Below, piece after piece: positions 11,003-20,231 of a stretch of 64,000 bases of DNA. The stretch is from Sipunculus nudus. Taxonomy: Eukaryota; Annelida; Sipuncula; Golfingiida; Sipunculidae. Positions within the stretch are counted from its first letter, which is position 1. The number at the start of each line of letters is the position of its first letter. The DNA lies in NCBI GenBank assembly GCA_026874595.1, contig CM049311.1, positions 47,063,676-47,127,675 on the forward strand. Reading direction: 5' to 3'. Under the pieces are notes generated by a model that did not search any database, was not told the DNA's origin, and saw nothing but the letters and a program-made list of their open reading frames with translations. A program made the translations under genes and the position numbers.

Positions 11003-12883
11003 AGCTCAGCTGACTATAAGTCATCTGAGCTATAGTCGTGGTCCATTGTCCGTCGTCCGTCCGTCTGTCCGTCCGTCCGTAGATGTGGCACGTTTTGAAA
11101 CTGTAAGACCTAGGAATCCAAAATTCAGCATAATGTTAGATGTCCCCAAGATCTCCTACCAAGCCGAAAACTGGGTCTTTGCGACTTCGTTCCTTTGAGA
11201 AATTAAGGAAAAACCTCAATTTTTTATTAAAATCCTATTTTCACACTTCAGGACTGCCTAATATCAAAACCACTCATCTGTTTTTCCTCATATTTACCAT
11301 AAATATTCCTCTATATAGTTCCTATGTACATGCCAGAAATTAAGTCTGTAAAGTATAAAGTATATAAGTTATGGGCCCAAACATAATGGACTTTGTAAAA
11401 AATCAGAAAAAATAATAACTCACTTAACATGAAAAATTTTGAAACTAGAGTCTATTTTCTCAAGTATATAACTATGTTTAATTAAGATTCAATTGTTTAC
11501 CCAAAATTAGATCTGAATTTTGTAAATTTTTCAAGTTATTAGCATAAAAAAAATCAGTACCTTAAATTTTGCCAAACTTTGACCATGGCACATTTTTTTC
11601 CTGTAAGAACCATTGATTTAATTTTCACAGCATGTAAACATAAATATTTAGTTTGTCTAAATCTGAAATTTGAAAAAAAAGCTTGAAAATTAAGGTAGTT
11701 ATTGATTTTTTTTCTGTAGTCACTTGCTTTGATTACAGATGCAGGGTCCCACTCCAGGTCACTGGAAGTCAGCTATGCCAGGGTTTCTGATTTGTTACAG
11801 TCACTGGGGGGAGATCCCCTGCTGTGACAGGTGTACAGTTATTCTCATATCACCACCCCAATCACCCCCCCCCCCCCCCAAAACCCAACCCACCAAGTGT
11901 TATGCAGTAATTGTTATTGTTTTCACTGTATCTCCTTAATTGTAATGCTGTTTCCACTCCGATATGCAAATAATTTCTTTAAAAAAATAATTCAAGGTGT
12001 AATCCAGAAGATGCAATGTTGTGTAATGTAGCATTTTTAAAGAAATCAATTTTCTTTTAAATGATTTTAACAAATATAATTGAACCCATCAGTATGCTTA
12101 AATTATTATAAAATATGAAGCACATTATGGATAAACAAAGACACAATTAAAAATTGTGAAATCTAAATCAAGTATTATTTTTAGATATTTATTGTTTTGC
12201 AGATTTAAAAGATATATTTTTGTGGTAAAAAATAAATAAATATTTGTATGCATGATGTGGTGTTATCTGACAAGATTGAGATTTATGATGATGCAATTGA
12301 GAATTATGAATCAACTTTTATATTCAGATATATATGTTATATTGGAAATGTATAGAAATATAAACTTAAATTAGAAAATAATTGATGAGATAAAAAAATC
12401 AGGATTTAATACAAACATTTGTTCATTATTTTCCTGCCTCAGCAGAATTTGAGATCAGGCTTTGTTTGCCCTGTTTTATGTTGTTAATTAGCTATATTTC
12501 AACTGTATACATTTCATAAAAAAATACATATATATTTAATAATATATATTATACAAAAAAATAGATTCAATTGAACAAATGTGTAAACTACTGAAATGTC
12601 AACAGTTAATCGAAAAACCAACTATTGATCATGGTAATAGTACAGATCATTTGTTCACAAACTGCTCACATGCTTTAGTTTCAACATTAGGAAACACATG
12701 GTCAGGTCACAAAATATTTTTTGCAACAATTTCTTGCTCATCAATACAAACCAATCATATAAACCAACCATGGCCTTTATTACCTCTTCCTCTTACACTT
12801 TATCTCCATTAGATATTATTTTAGATTTTTACCTTCAAGGTTAATGTCAGCTGAGCACACTGACCCATAGGTCCCTTGTTTTA
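11003..12883 (+). mobile_element. Helentron-like element E1, nested in R1
   Basis: Begins TTTTAGCTCAGCTGAC with an imperfect 29-nt palindrome at 11003-11031. A GTCCGTC-rich stretch follows, and a C-run lies at 11865-11879. It ends with GTCAGCTGAGC, GACCCATAGGTC and CCTTGTTTT near 12883. It is very similar over its whole length to 47273-49183, and the differences seen are mostly point changes and repeat-length changes. Close to its 3' end it carries an endonuclease relic (12579-12812). Conservation with the copy 36 kb away suggests recent mobility. Confidence 0.75.
12579..12812 (+). pseudogene. Endonuclease-like relic (C-terminal part) in E1
   Basis: 77-codon frame. Residues 9-50 run QLIEKPTIDHGNSTDHLFTN and then end NTWSGHKIFFATI. 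This resembles the C-terminus of exonuclease-endonuclease-phosphatase (APE-type) domains, where a DH-containing strand is followed by a final SDH motif; here SDH reads SGH, so a key Asp is lost. Such domains occur in non-LTR retrotransposons and at the C-terminus of Helentron Rep-helicase proteins. The same segment recurs at 43295-43471 and 48880-49124. Its position about 70 bp before the element end fits the Helentron reading. It is too short to be active. Confidence 0.6.
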
Positions 12884-14789
12884 TTTACAAGTGTTATAAA
12901 TTTGTAATAAAAAAATGAAAATATAAGTTAAAATATTAGAATTCTAAGTTGCAATCATTATATATCCAGATTTTAGCTCATATTGGGTCATATTATGCAT
13001 ACAAATATATTTTATTATTTTTAAATCAAATGTTTAAACTGAATTTAAAAGAAAATAATGCCACAACATGGCATCCACAAGATTATTTCTTGAATCCGTA
13101 TTAAAAAGTTTTGCACATTGGAGTTTTCAGTACATGCTTCATTTTATTCACCGAAATAAAATAAAAGATTCCGTAAATTTGATAAAATAAAAACATCTTT
13201 TCAAATAAAGTATACACACTGTTAGTTGAATGAGGGACAAACAATATCATTATGCTAATTACAATCTCAGCTATAATTAATTAATTTGAATTAATAGTCA
13301 ATTTCACACCTTGTGATGTTTTACTCTACTGAAGTAAAGCATTACTTATCTGATGAACATCCACACTTTCATAGCAATACATCACTTTGTGGACACAATT
13401 AAATGTGCACTTTAATCATTGTAACCCTGGTGGTACAATACAAAATCTAAAATATAGCATAGCCAAGAATAAAATAAAATTCAGAAAATTATAACATTCA
13501 TCTAGTTTATACACCAGCTGGGGGAGGGGGGGTGCAGGGCAGAGGGGAAGCCTGCTAGTAGTGGCCAAGCTGAGCCAAGGCAAGCTGCCTGGGGTGGGTT
13601 ACATAATGCAAGTGAAGGCTGTACTACTAGGTGGGCTAGATGTAAACAACACTTGACATGGTGTATGAAAACTTGAATAAAAGCTACTCTTTTCAAACAA
13701 TTCCTTTGAAATTTCAGATTTTTAAAGATTGAAACCTAATGTATATATGCTGTAAAAATTAAATTAACAGTGCTTACAGGGAAAAAAATGTGCCATTGCC
13801 AAAGTTGGACAAAATTTAAGGTACTGATTTTTTATTTATGCTAATAACTTAAAAAATTTGCAAAATTCAGATCTAATTTTGGGTAAACAATTGAATCTTG
13901 ATTAAATAAAGTTATATTCCTGAAAAAAAGTCTCCAGCTTCAGCAATTCTCATGTTAATTGAGCAAATATATTTCCTGATTTTTAAAAAAATTGCATTAT
14001 ATTTGGGCCCATAACTTCAAAATAATACCCAATACTGACCTAATTTTTGGTATGTGCACAGAAAATGTATGGAAGAATATGAATACTAAATATAATGAAA
14101 AACAGATCAGTGGTTTTGATAATAGGCAGCCTTGAAGTGTAACAATAGCTTTTTAATGGAAAACGGAGGTTTTTCCTTAATATCTCGAAGGAACCTAATC
14201 CTAATGACCCAATTTTTGGTATGGTAGGAGATTTTTGGGACATCTAATGGTATGCAGAATATTGGATTCGTAGGTCCAACGGTTTTAAAACGTGCCCTGT
14301 TAACGGACGGACGACGGACAAAGGACCACGACTATAGCTCAGATGACTTATAGTCAGCGGAGCTAAAAATGTCACTGTTAAAGGAATACATACCTTTAAA
14401 CACTCACATGATCAAATCAGTTTCATGTGTTAAACCTCACGAATAATTGTTTCACCCATTTAACATCTATAAAATTAAAGTCCTTTCAAAAAGCATTGTC
14501 ACAATCTATAGATAGGATCCTGATAGAATCAAGAATCAAATCAAATCAACTTTCAACTGTGGTGCGATTCTCATTTTGCTTATATGAATGCAGATTGCAA
14601 TGGTGTCATGTAACACATTCAGATTCAACATTTAAAGTGCATTTAATGTGTTTTTTTAGATCAAGTCAGTACAGCCATATTTGGATGCTGTATGGACACT
14701 CTATACCTACTGAATCTGGTACAGGAAATTACTAAATGTAATCAAAATTTTATTTAAACAAGATGGTTCTACCTGCTTTTTTGTTTCAG

Positions 14790-14924
14790 CTGGAGCCTCA
14801 GTGGATGTGGCATGTGGGACATCATCAAACACCACTGGTCTGCCACGATGCCCCTGTGGTCATGGTACAGCCTGGGGATCAGGTGGAGCTGCTGGACCTG
14901 CTACTGACAATGGCCTAGGAACAA
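14790..14924 (+). CDS. Gene 1, Cys/Gly-rich stalk exon
   Basis: 135-bp exon, phase 1 at both ends. The acceptor CTTTTTTGTTTCAG ends at 14789. The donor, GTATGA from 14925, is weak. It encodes residues 117-161: SGASVDVACGTSSNTTG, then LPRCPCGHGTAW and a Gly/Ala-rich run. Cysteines lie at 125, 137 and 139 and a sequon (NTT) at 130-132. The composition fits a short glycosylated juxtamembrane stalk between the CUB-like domain and the membrane span. No known domain was recognised, and the poor donor leaves the exact 3' end less certain than the others. Confidence 0.75.
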
Positions 14925-15649
14925 GTATGATCACATTGTTTGTATTACTGATCATGTCACTTTATCAGGTCACTTTATCTGATAATTTAACTAGTACTAG
15001 TATATGGGTTTCTGTATCCAAGTTTTGTGTTCATCAAATATACCAGAACAGGATTAAAAACCTTTAACTTGGTAGTCAAAACTTTGATCAATCTGAGAGA
15101 CTGAAACTCATTAGTTTAGTTAGGTAAAGAGTTTTCAGGTTAAGAGTTGAAAACATATCTTAACTGATGGGACAAAGGCCATGGTGCTCAGCTGAACTTG
15201 ACATATTAAAGAAAGGCCTCTGCATGGTCTTGGTGACCTAATTTGGGGTTTCCAAGTAATTCAACCATAACCTGTTTGCATGTAAAATATGAATTTTCCA
15301 TTTCTAATTAATGGTTAGAATTTATGCTCACCTGTCATACTATAAGTATTTACCCAGTAACTCAGAAAATATATCACAGTGATCTTTATTCAGTTCCCCT
15401 AAATCTTCTAAGCACCTCTCTTGACATGAGCTTTGTGTCTAATGGCTACAATTTGTCTACTGCTAAAGAATGGAACAATGGCTCATTGTTATTTGTTATT
15501 CTAAAAAATTAAAGTTAAACGAGTCAAAGATTGGGGAAATTGCTGGTCATCATTCTTTTGCAGCAGTTAAAATTCTCCCAGCCAAATTACCCCACACAGA
15601 TTCATGACAACCAGCATCTCCCAAGAAGTCTAGCATTCTGCATTGTTAC

Positions 15650-15745
15650 GAAGACAAATTGTTCAGGGGAAAATATTAGGCCGATCCAGGATTCGAACCC
15701 ATGTGGGTGGCGCACATGTCTGGCATTCCAACCGCTTCGCTGGAA
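15650..15745 (-). repeat. tRNA-derived SINE, copy 1
   Basis: On the minus strand, a B-box-like GGGTTCGAATCC (15689-15700) and an A-box-like region around 15727-15743 (CCAGCGAAGCGGTTGG) are spaced as in a tRNA-type RNA polymerase III promoter. Flanking GAAGACAAATTGTTCAGGGG is repeated at copy 2. I could not fold a proper acceptor stem, so this is a SINE head or tRNA pseudogene rather than a tRNA gene. It lies in the gene 1 intron, antisense to the gene. Confidence 0.7.
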
Positions 15746-15919
15746 ATGCAAGCTTCACTAGCGAGACAGTTCAGTCCACTTTTATGTCACCCCATAACAT
15801 ATCCCCTCTTAAGAGGGTTTTGCTATCAGAACAAGACTAATTATCCCAGGAGTCACACTTTGGTGAGCTTATTCCCTGGGCCACAAAGTGAACCTTCATG
15901 TTGGACGAGCCCCCATTTT

Positions 15920-16015
15920 TGATACGAAGACAAATTGCTCAGGGGAAAACATTTGGCCGATCCCGGATTCGAACCCATGCTGGTGGTGCACAAGTCCGGC
16001 ATACTAACCGCTTAT
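15920..16015 (-). repeat. tRNA-derived SINE, copy 2
   Basis: Same orientation as copy 1 and about 275 bp away. The B-box GGGTTCGAATCC is at 15965-15976 and the A-box-like TAAGCGGTTAGT at 16003-16014. It shares the leader GAAGACAAATTGCTCAGGGG and the GGCCGATCC string with copy 1. TTATGTCACCCC at about 15781 and 16259 flanks parts of the pair and may be an older repeat. Confidence 0.7.
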
Positions 16016-16616
16016 ATCTGTACATATTATAAATTTAAATTGGAGAGGTATATACCATGTTTCATAACAATCCACCAAATGCTTCCTGAGAAATAAGCTC
16101 CTACGTTATTTTCTATTCTAAGCTCTGTGACCTCAATAAGTCAGTCAAGAACACCCATCTTTAAATTTTACCAAAATATTGTAAATATGCAATAGCACTG
16201 AAAAATGGGGTTCCTGTGTTGAATACTTTTGGAGATATCCTACACAAAAGGCCAAAGTTTATGTCACCCCGTAACAGCATTTATTTTTATTATTAAGCAG
16301 CTTAACATCAGCTTTTTATTATATACATCCCATTGAGATACTGGTGCTGTTGAAATTCCTTATAAGAGCCATCAGGACCTGTTTGCATATGAAATTTAAC
16401 CCTCTTAGGTAATATGGATATGATCTATGCCTAGCCAGATATTGGACCAATGGCTGTAATGTTATCCTAAAATATATAAGTAAACTAGAAAATAAGAGGT
16501 GACACCATCAGTGACCTTCTGACAGAGTTACTGGAAATCAATAATAGCTCATCCAGCTGATAATTTCTGTCAGAAATAATTGCACACAATAATGTCTTTT
16601 ATTAAACACTTTGTAG

Positions 16617-16704
16617 GACTTGGTATTGGGTTTGGACTGGTGGCTGCTTTTCTTGTCGTTGCTGCCATCATTGGTGGAGTATTATACTTCTTGAAAAAGC
16701 GACG
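16617..16704 (+). CDS. Gene 1, transmembrane exon
   Basis: 88-bp exon, phase 1 to phase 2. Acceptor ACTTTGTAG ends at 16616 and donor GTAAGA starts at 16705. Residues 163-187 form one uninterrupted hydrophobic span (LGIGFGLVAAFLVVAAIIGG and on to VLYFL), followed at once by KKRR, a stop-transfer cluster. This fixes a type I topology: CUB-like domain and stalk outside, tail inside. The codon split with the next exon completes Arg-191. Confidence 0.9.
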
Positions 16705-17155
16705 GTAAGAAAAACACATCCAAGGACTGTCTGTAGTACTTTTGTAATGACCAGACTGAGGCTTTGTATGTTGCGTTTTGTGAAACATCTGGTCTTCTTG
16801 AAATGTTAAAGTAAATTAGATACACCACAATTCAGTAATTGCCGAGTGAAATCACTGGCACATATAAATTAAGAACACACATGAACAGCATATACTGTAA
16901 TAAACATTCCTAAAGTTATTATTTCCTCAATGGTAAACTTCAAGAGAAGTACTGGTTCAAGCTGGTGTAAGCGAGACTAGCAAGATAAACTTAATGTACA
17001 TGAAAGTTGAAACATATTTTAAATACATATATGACCAATCTGGTATACAGTGCTTGTTAGCAGATCCCTTACAATTACTTCAAAACATTTTAAAGTAGGT
17101 CCTTATATTTAGTGTGTGCATTTTTATGATTAATCTGAGTATATTTCTGGTACAG

Positions 17156-17735
17156 ACAAGAGTCATCTTCTGGGGAGGAGTACACCCCCAAAGCGAAGAA
17201 GGAACCTGTCCACTCGGTGTCTGACTCTGTCCAGCAGCAGCCTCCCCCATACACCAATGTTCCTCAAGGTGGTGTGGTGTATGCCCAGGTTGGAGAGCCA
17301 CCAATCAACACCAAACCTGCATACCCACCTCGTAAAACAGCACCCAATGGGAGGTCTGATGACTCTGGCCTACAGAGCATGCATGCAGGCAGCGCTGACC
17401 GACTTGATCACCCATACAGCCAACAACAGCCAGGATACACCGGATCTGCTGGACCTAACCAGGTGTACAACCCTGCCTTCCGAAACAGCGAACCTGACGT
17501 GAATGCTCTGTATGCCAAGCCAAATAGGGGAGCCCCCGACAGCCAGCTTCCTGTATCCATGAACCCGGGATTCCACCCTTTGGCTGGCTGCGGTGCTACA
17601 GGCTCCCACGAGCAGATCCAATACACGCCACAGACTACCCCTCATAATCTGACTGGTGAGGAAAACGAGATCTATGTCACAGACACTAGTGGCTCCCATA
17701 ACACCAGTCAAAATTATTCTCAAACCATGGTCTGA
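17156..17735 (+). CDS. Gene 1, cytoplasmic tail exon with stop codon
   Basis: 580-bp terminal exon; acceptor TTTCTGGTACAG ends at 17155, stop TGA at 17733-17735. It encodes residues 192-383, a hydrophilic tail rich in Pro, Gln, Ser and Tyr with no folded domain. Short motifs visible: PPPY (220-223, a WW-domain ligand type), YTNV (223-226, a Grb2-type YxN site), VVYAQV (231-236, fits the ITIM pattern with Tyr-233), several other tyrosines, and C-terminal TMV (381-383, class I PDZ ligand type). These motifs suggest a signalling or scaffold-binding receptor, but short motifs can occur by chance. GTGAGG at 17656 lies inside the exon in phase 1 and could act as an alternative donor. Antisense frames here are shadows. 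Confidence 0.9.
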
Positions 17736-20196
17736 GGTGAAACCAAAAAATATTAGCACAAGAAGTCCAAACAAGACCAGAAAGGTCAACAGCCCAGGCC
17801 ACAGAGTTAACCACCCTGAATGTTTGTAACCTTTCTGCTCTGTACCAACTTCCTCGAACTATCCCATGCCTCTCTGGCTGTAAGCCACATATAAACATAT
17901 ACCTGCATACTTTAATACTCTATGTCATGTGTGTCTCAAATGAAGGTAACTGTACACTGGAAGGTTGACAAACTCAGCTTGTTATTAATTGCACCATTTC
18001 ACATAAGTACATATGTCTATGGAGCACTGAAAGAAAACAAACTGGTAAATCAGCACCTGCAGTAACCTGCAGCAGTGTCCATTTTTTGGCATAAAGATGA
18101 CAAATCTAATATTTTAATAATAAATGAAACTCTGGTTATGCCTTAAAAAAGATAAAACCTAATATAACCTAAAATTAAAACTGATGAAAAGAAACCTATA
18201 ATATAACCTCTACACATCCATTCAAATAAACTTATTGTGTCATTCTCTGTTAAATTCTGTGACAAGCTGGCATTAACCAGTGAAACCAATGAACAAAATT
18301 TCATTTTTGAATACCAGACCAGTATGTTTACTTCACTGTCCAGATACATAATGAGCTATGTACCGGCCAGACAAATAGTGTTCTCTACAGAGAACTTTTC
18401 CCTTCAAAACACCCGTGCACAGAATATTGTTCTAAATATCTGCATTCTGCTTCTTTATTCAGCTATTTTGTGTTTTCTTCTTGACTTTAGTGTCTTGTGG
18501 CATTATTTTCTTTCAAGTATTTTCATGTAATTTGTCACTATTACAATTAAATTACTTATATCTGCAAACATGCTAGTTTTGCCCTACTTGTAATCTTTGG
18601 CTTGCAAAACAACTTATGATTAAAATGATACCTTATAGATAATCTTTCCATATGTGGTTACTCATGTATTTTATGTCAACAAGAAGGATACAGACTGATT
18701 CCTACTAAAGGACTCCTGGGCTGCTTATATGGTCATAATAACTATATATGTCTTGAACCCTCCAAATTCTTTAATCAGTGGAATTTAGATATGAGGAAGA
18801 GTTTTAAGTGGATTCTCCAAAATCAGTCATTTAAGCCATATACCATTGTTGTGAAATGAGATCAAAAGAAAACAGACAGGACATTTCCATTGATGTTTAG
18901 TCTCCTCAAATTTTCATCATTCCTTTTAGATAGTTAGGTGGAGGGTGCATGACATATTTGCCTCTGTTCATATTTTCTCTGACAGAATACTAAACAATGA
19001 ATGATTCAAAGGAATAATCATGTTTTCTCACCTAGTTGTTTGTTCCACAGTTCTTTAAGGATATATATATATATATGTTTATCTCACATGAATATAAATA
19101 AACAAAGGCACACTGAACCACACCACATCTGACATTCAGCACTACATAGTTCTGTTTTACACCAGTTATACACACCGATTCAGCAGATATCTCTTAGGCT
19201 GTATAGACATTTAAAAATATTCCTAATAAATATTTAACTTTTATATTACATTAAAAAAAACATGAACCAAAATTCAAATCCTGAACTCTCCAAGTCCTTT
19301 CACTAAGTACCAAGAATGGACATAGCTATTTCAATGAAATGGTCTGTTGATTGAAGGAGAGAGCCATTTTACTCTTGGTCAAATCTCCACCAATCATCAT
19401 TTGGTTTAATACTAACAAACATCACATTTAACATTTATACAGATATGTATTTTATAGCAATCTGACCAGGTGAAACATAAGCCACAATTTACCTGTTTAT
19501 ATAAACCACACTCATTCAGACAATGTAATTGACAAAATATTTATTTCATGAAGATCACATGACTAGGCTGCACTGTGATGGAGCCCTCAATTAAAGAATG
19601 TTTGTCATAGTTTTGTGGAACGGAGAAGGAAGCTGCCTGCTGCACAGATAACACACAAAGAGGTTTGTGGTCATTGCATGTTTATGTTCTTTACCGTGTT
19701 CACAAATATATATAATTAATGACTAGACATTAATTATATTAGAACCGCAGTCAACTTGTGTCCAAAAAGGAACAAACACTGATACCCAAAGTCTTCCTAA
19801 GCAGTCAGCTGATAAACACCTGTTTTTCATATGAAGTGAATTTTACAGTGACCAAACTGGAATCTCCTTGTTAAGTTCCTTCCATTTTACCTGTCACAAA
19901 GTCATTCACAAAGTGGAAGGCCTTGAAGTATATTTTGTAGTAAGAAAAGAGCCATACCTAGTGCAATTTTTTTTTCTCAACTTATTTATTTTGAAGGTGA
20001 ACATGTACACCCCTCAGTGACAAACTTAAATCCCACCTGTAAATTCTTGATTTTTTTCTGAGCTTGTTCAGTATTGTTTTTTGGTACGGCATGATCAGGC
20101 TTTGTTCCTTTTGGGATGTATATAATCACCACTGGATATAGTTTGATAAGTTACTAACTACACTGAGTGACGGGCTGTTGTTTGCTTCCATTACAG
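17736..20196. other. Gene 1 3' UTR and downstream sequence; possible alternative intron
   Basis: Starts with the probable 3' UTR of gene 1. No other exon is seen to 20196. Short AT runs occur near 19060. A frame at 18237-18530 has no supporting features. If the alternative last exon is real, 17656-20196 is an intron in that transcript. Confidence 0.5.
18119..18124 (+). promoter_or_regulatory. Likely polyadenylation signal of gene 1
   Basis: AATAAA about 385 bp after the stop codon, the first canonical hexamer downstream of it that I found. Alternative signals further on are possible. Confidence 0.5.
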
Positions 20197-20231
20197 ACAG
20201 ACAGTCCCGGTATTCATACTCGGAGGTGTGA
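20197..20231 (+). CDS. Gene 1, candidate alternative terminal exon
   Basis: The acceptor TTTGCTTCCATTACAG ends at 20196. Joined in phase 1 to the internal donor at 17656, it replaces residues 358-383 with DRQSRYSYSEV and a TGA at 20229-20231. The new tail ends SEV, which again fits a class I PDZ ligand, while losing the EIYV tyrosine and TMV. What is seen: good acceptor, matching phase, short polar peptide, and AATAAA hexamers downstream at 20802-20812. What is inferred: that the isoform exists. A join to the normal exon 3 (phase 2) would give a hydrophobic, unlikely tail. Confidence 0.45.

Larger units (their letters stand above)
10645..14364 (-). mobile_element. Helentron-like element R1, split by a later insertion
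   Basis: Minus-strand copy of the dominant family. Its 3' terminus lies at 10645 (AACAAGGGACCCATGGGTCAC) and its 5' terminus at 14364, where AGCTCAGATGACTTATAGTC precedes CTAAAAAT. The 5' part (13500-14364) matches 31434-32340 in reverse complement, including a G-rich tract at 13520-13545 that corresponds to the poly-C of the plus copies. The body is interrupted at 11003-12883 by a plus-strand copy of another subfamily. Sequence at 10770-10900 resembles 56815-56930 in the same orientation. It lies inside the gene 1 intron, antisense to the gene. Confidence 0.65.

Noticed and set aside
11140-11343. A 67-codon frame starting MSPRSPTKPK recurs at 11140-11343, 47418-47621 and, diverged, on the minus strand at 14040-14243 and 30229-30447
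   Set aside because: It looked like a conserved microprotein. Comparing codons between 11140 and 30229, most changes alter the amino acid, and the copies at 31555 and 59585 contain stops or a frameshift. This fits neutral drift of a repeat that happens to be open.
15650-16015. Functional tRNA genes
   Set aside because: B boxes are good but no complete cloverleaf with a paired acceptor stem could be formed; two linked copies with a common leader fit a SINE better.
17370-17789. 139-codon minus-strand frame over the tail exon of gene 1
   Set aside because: Antisense shadow of a well-supported exon with GC-richer codons; no motif or splice context of its own.
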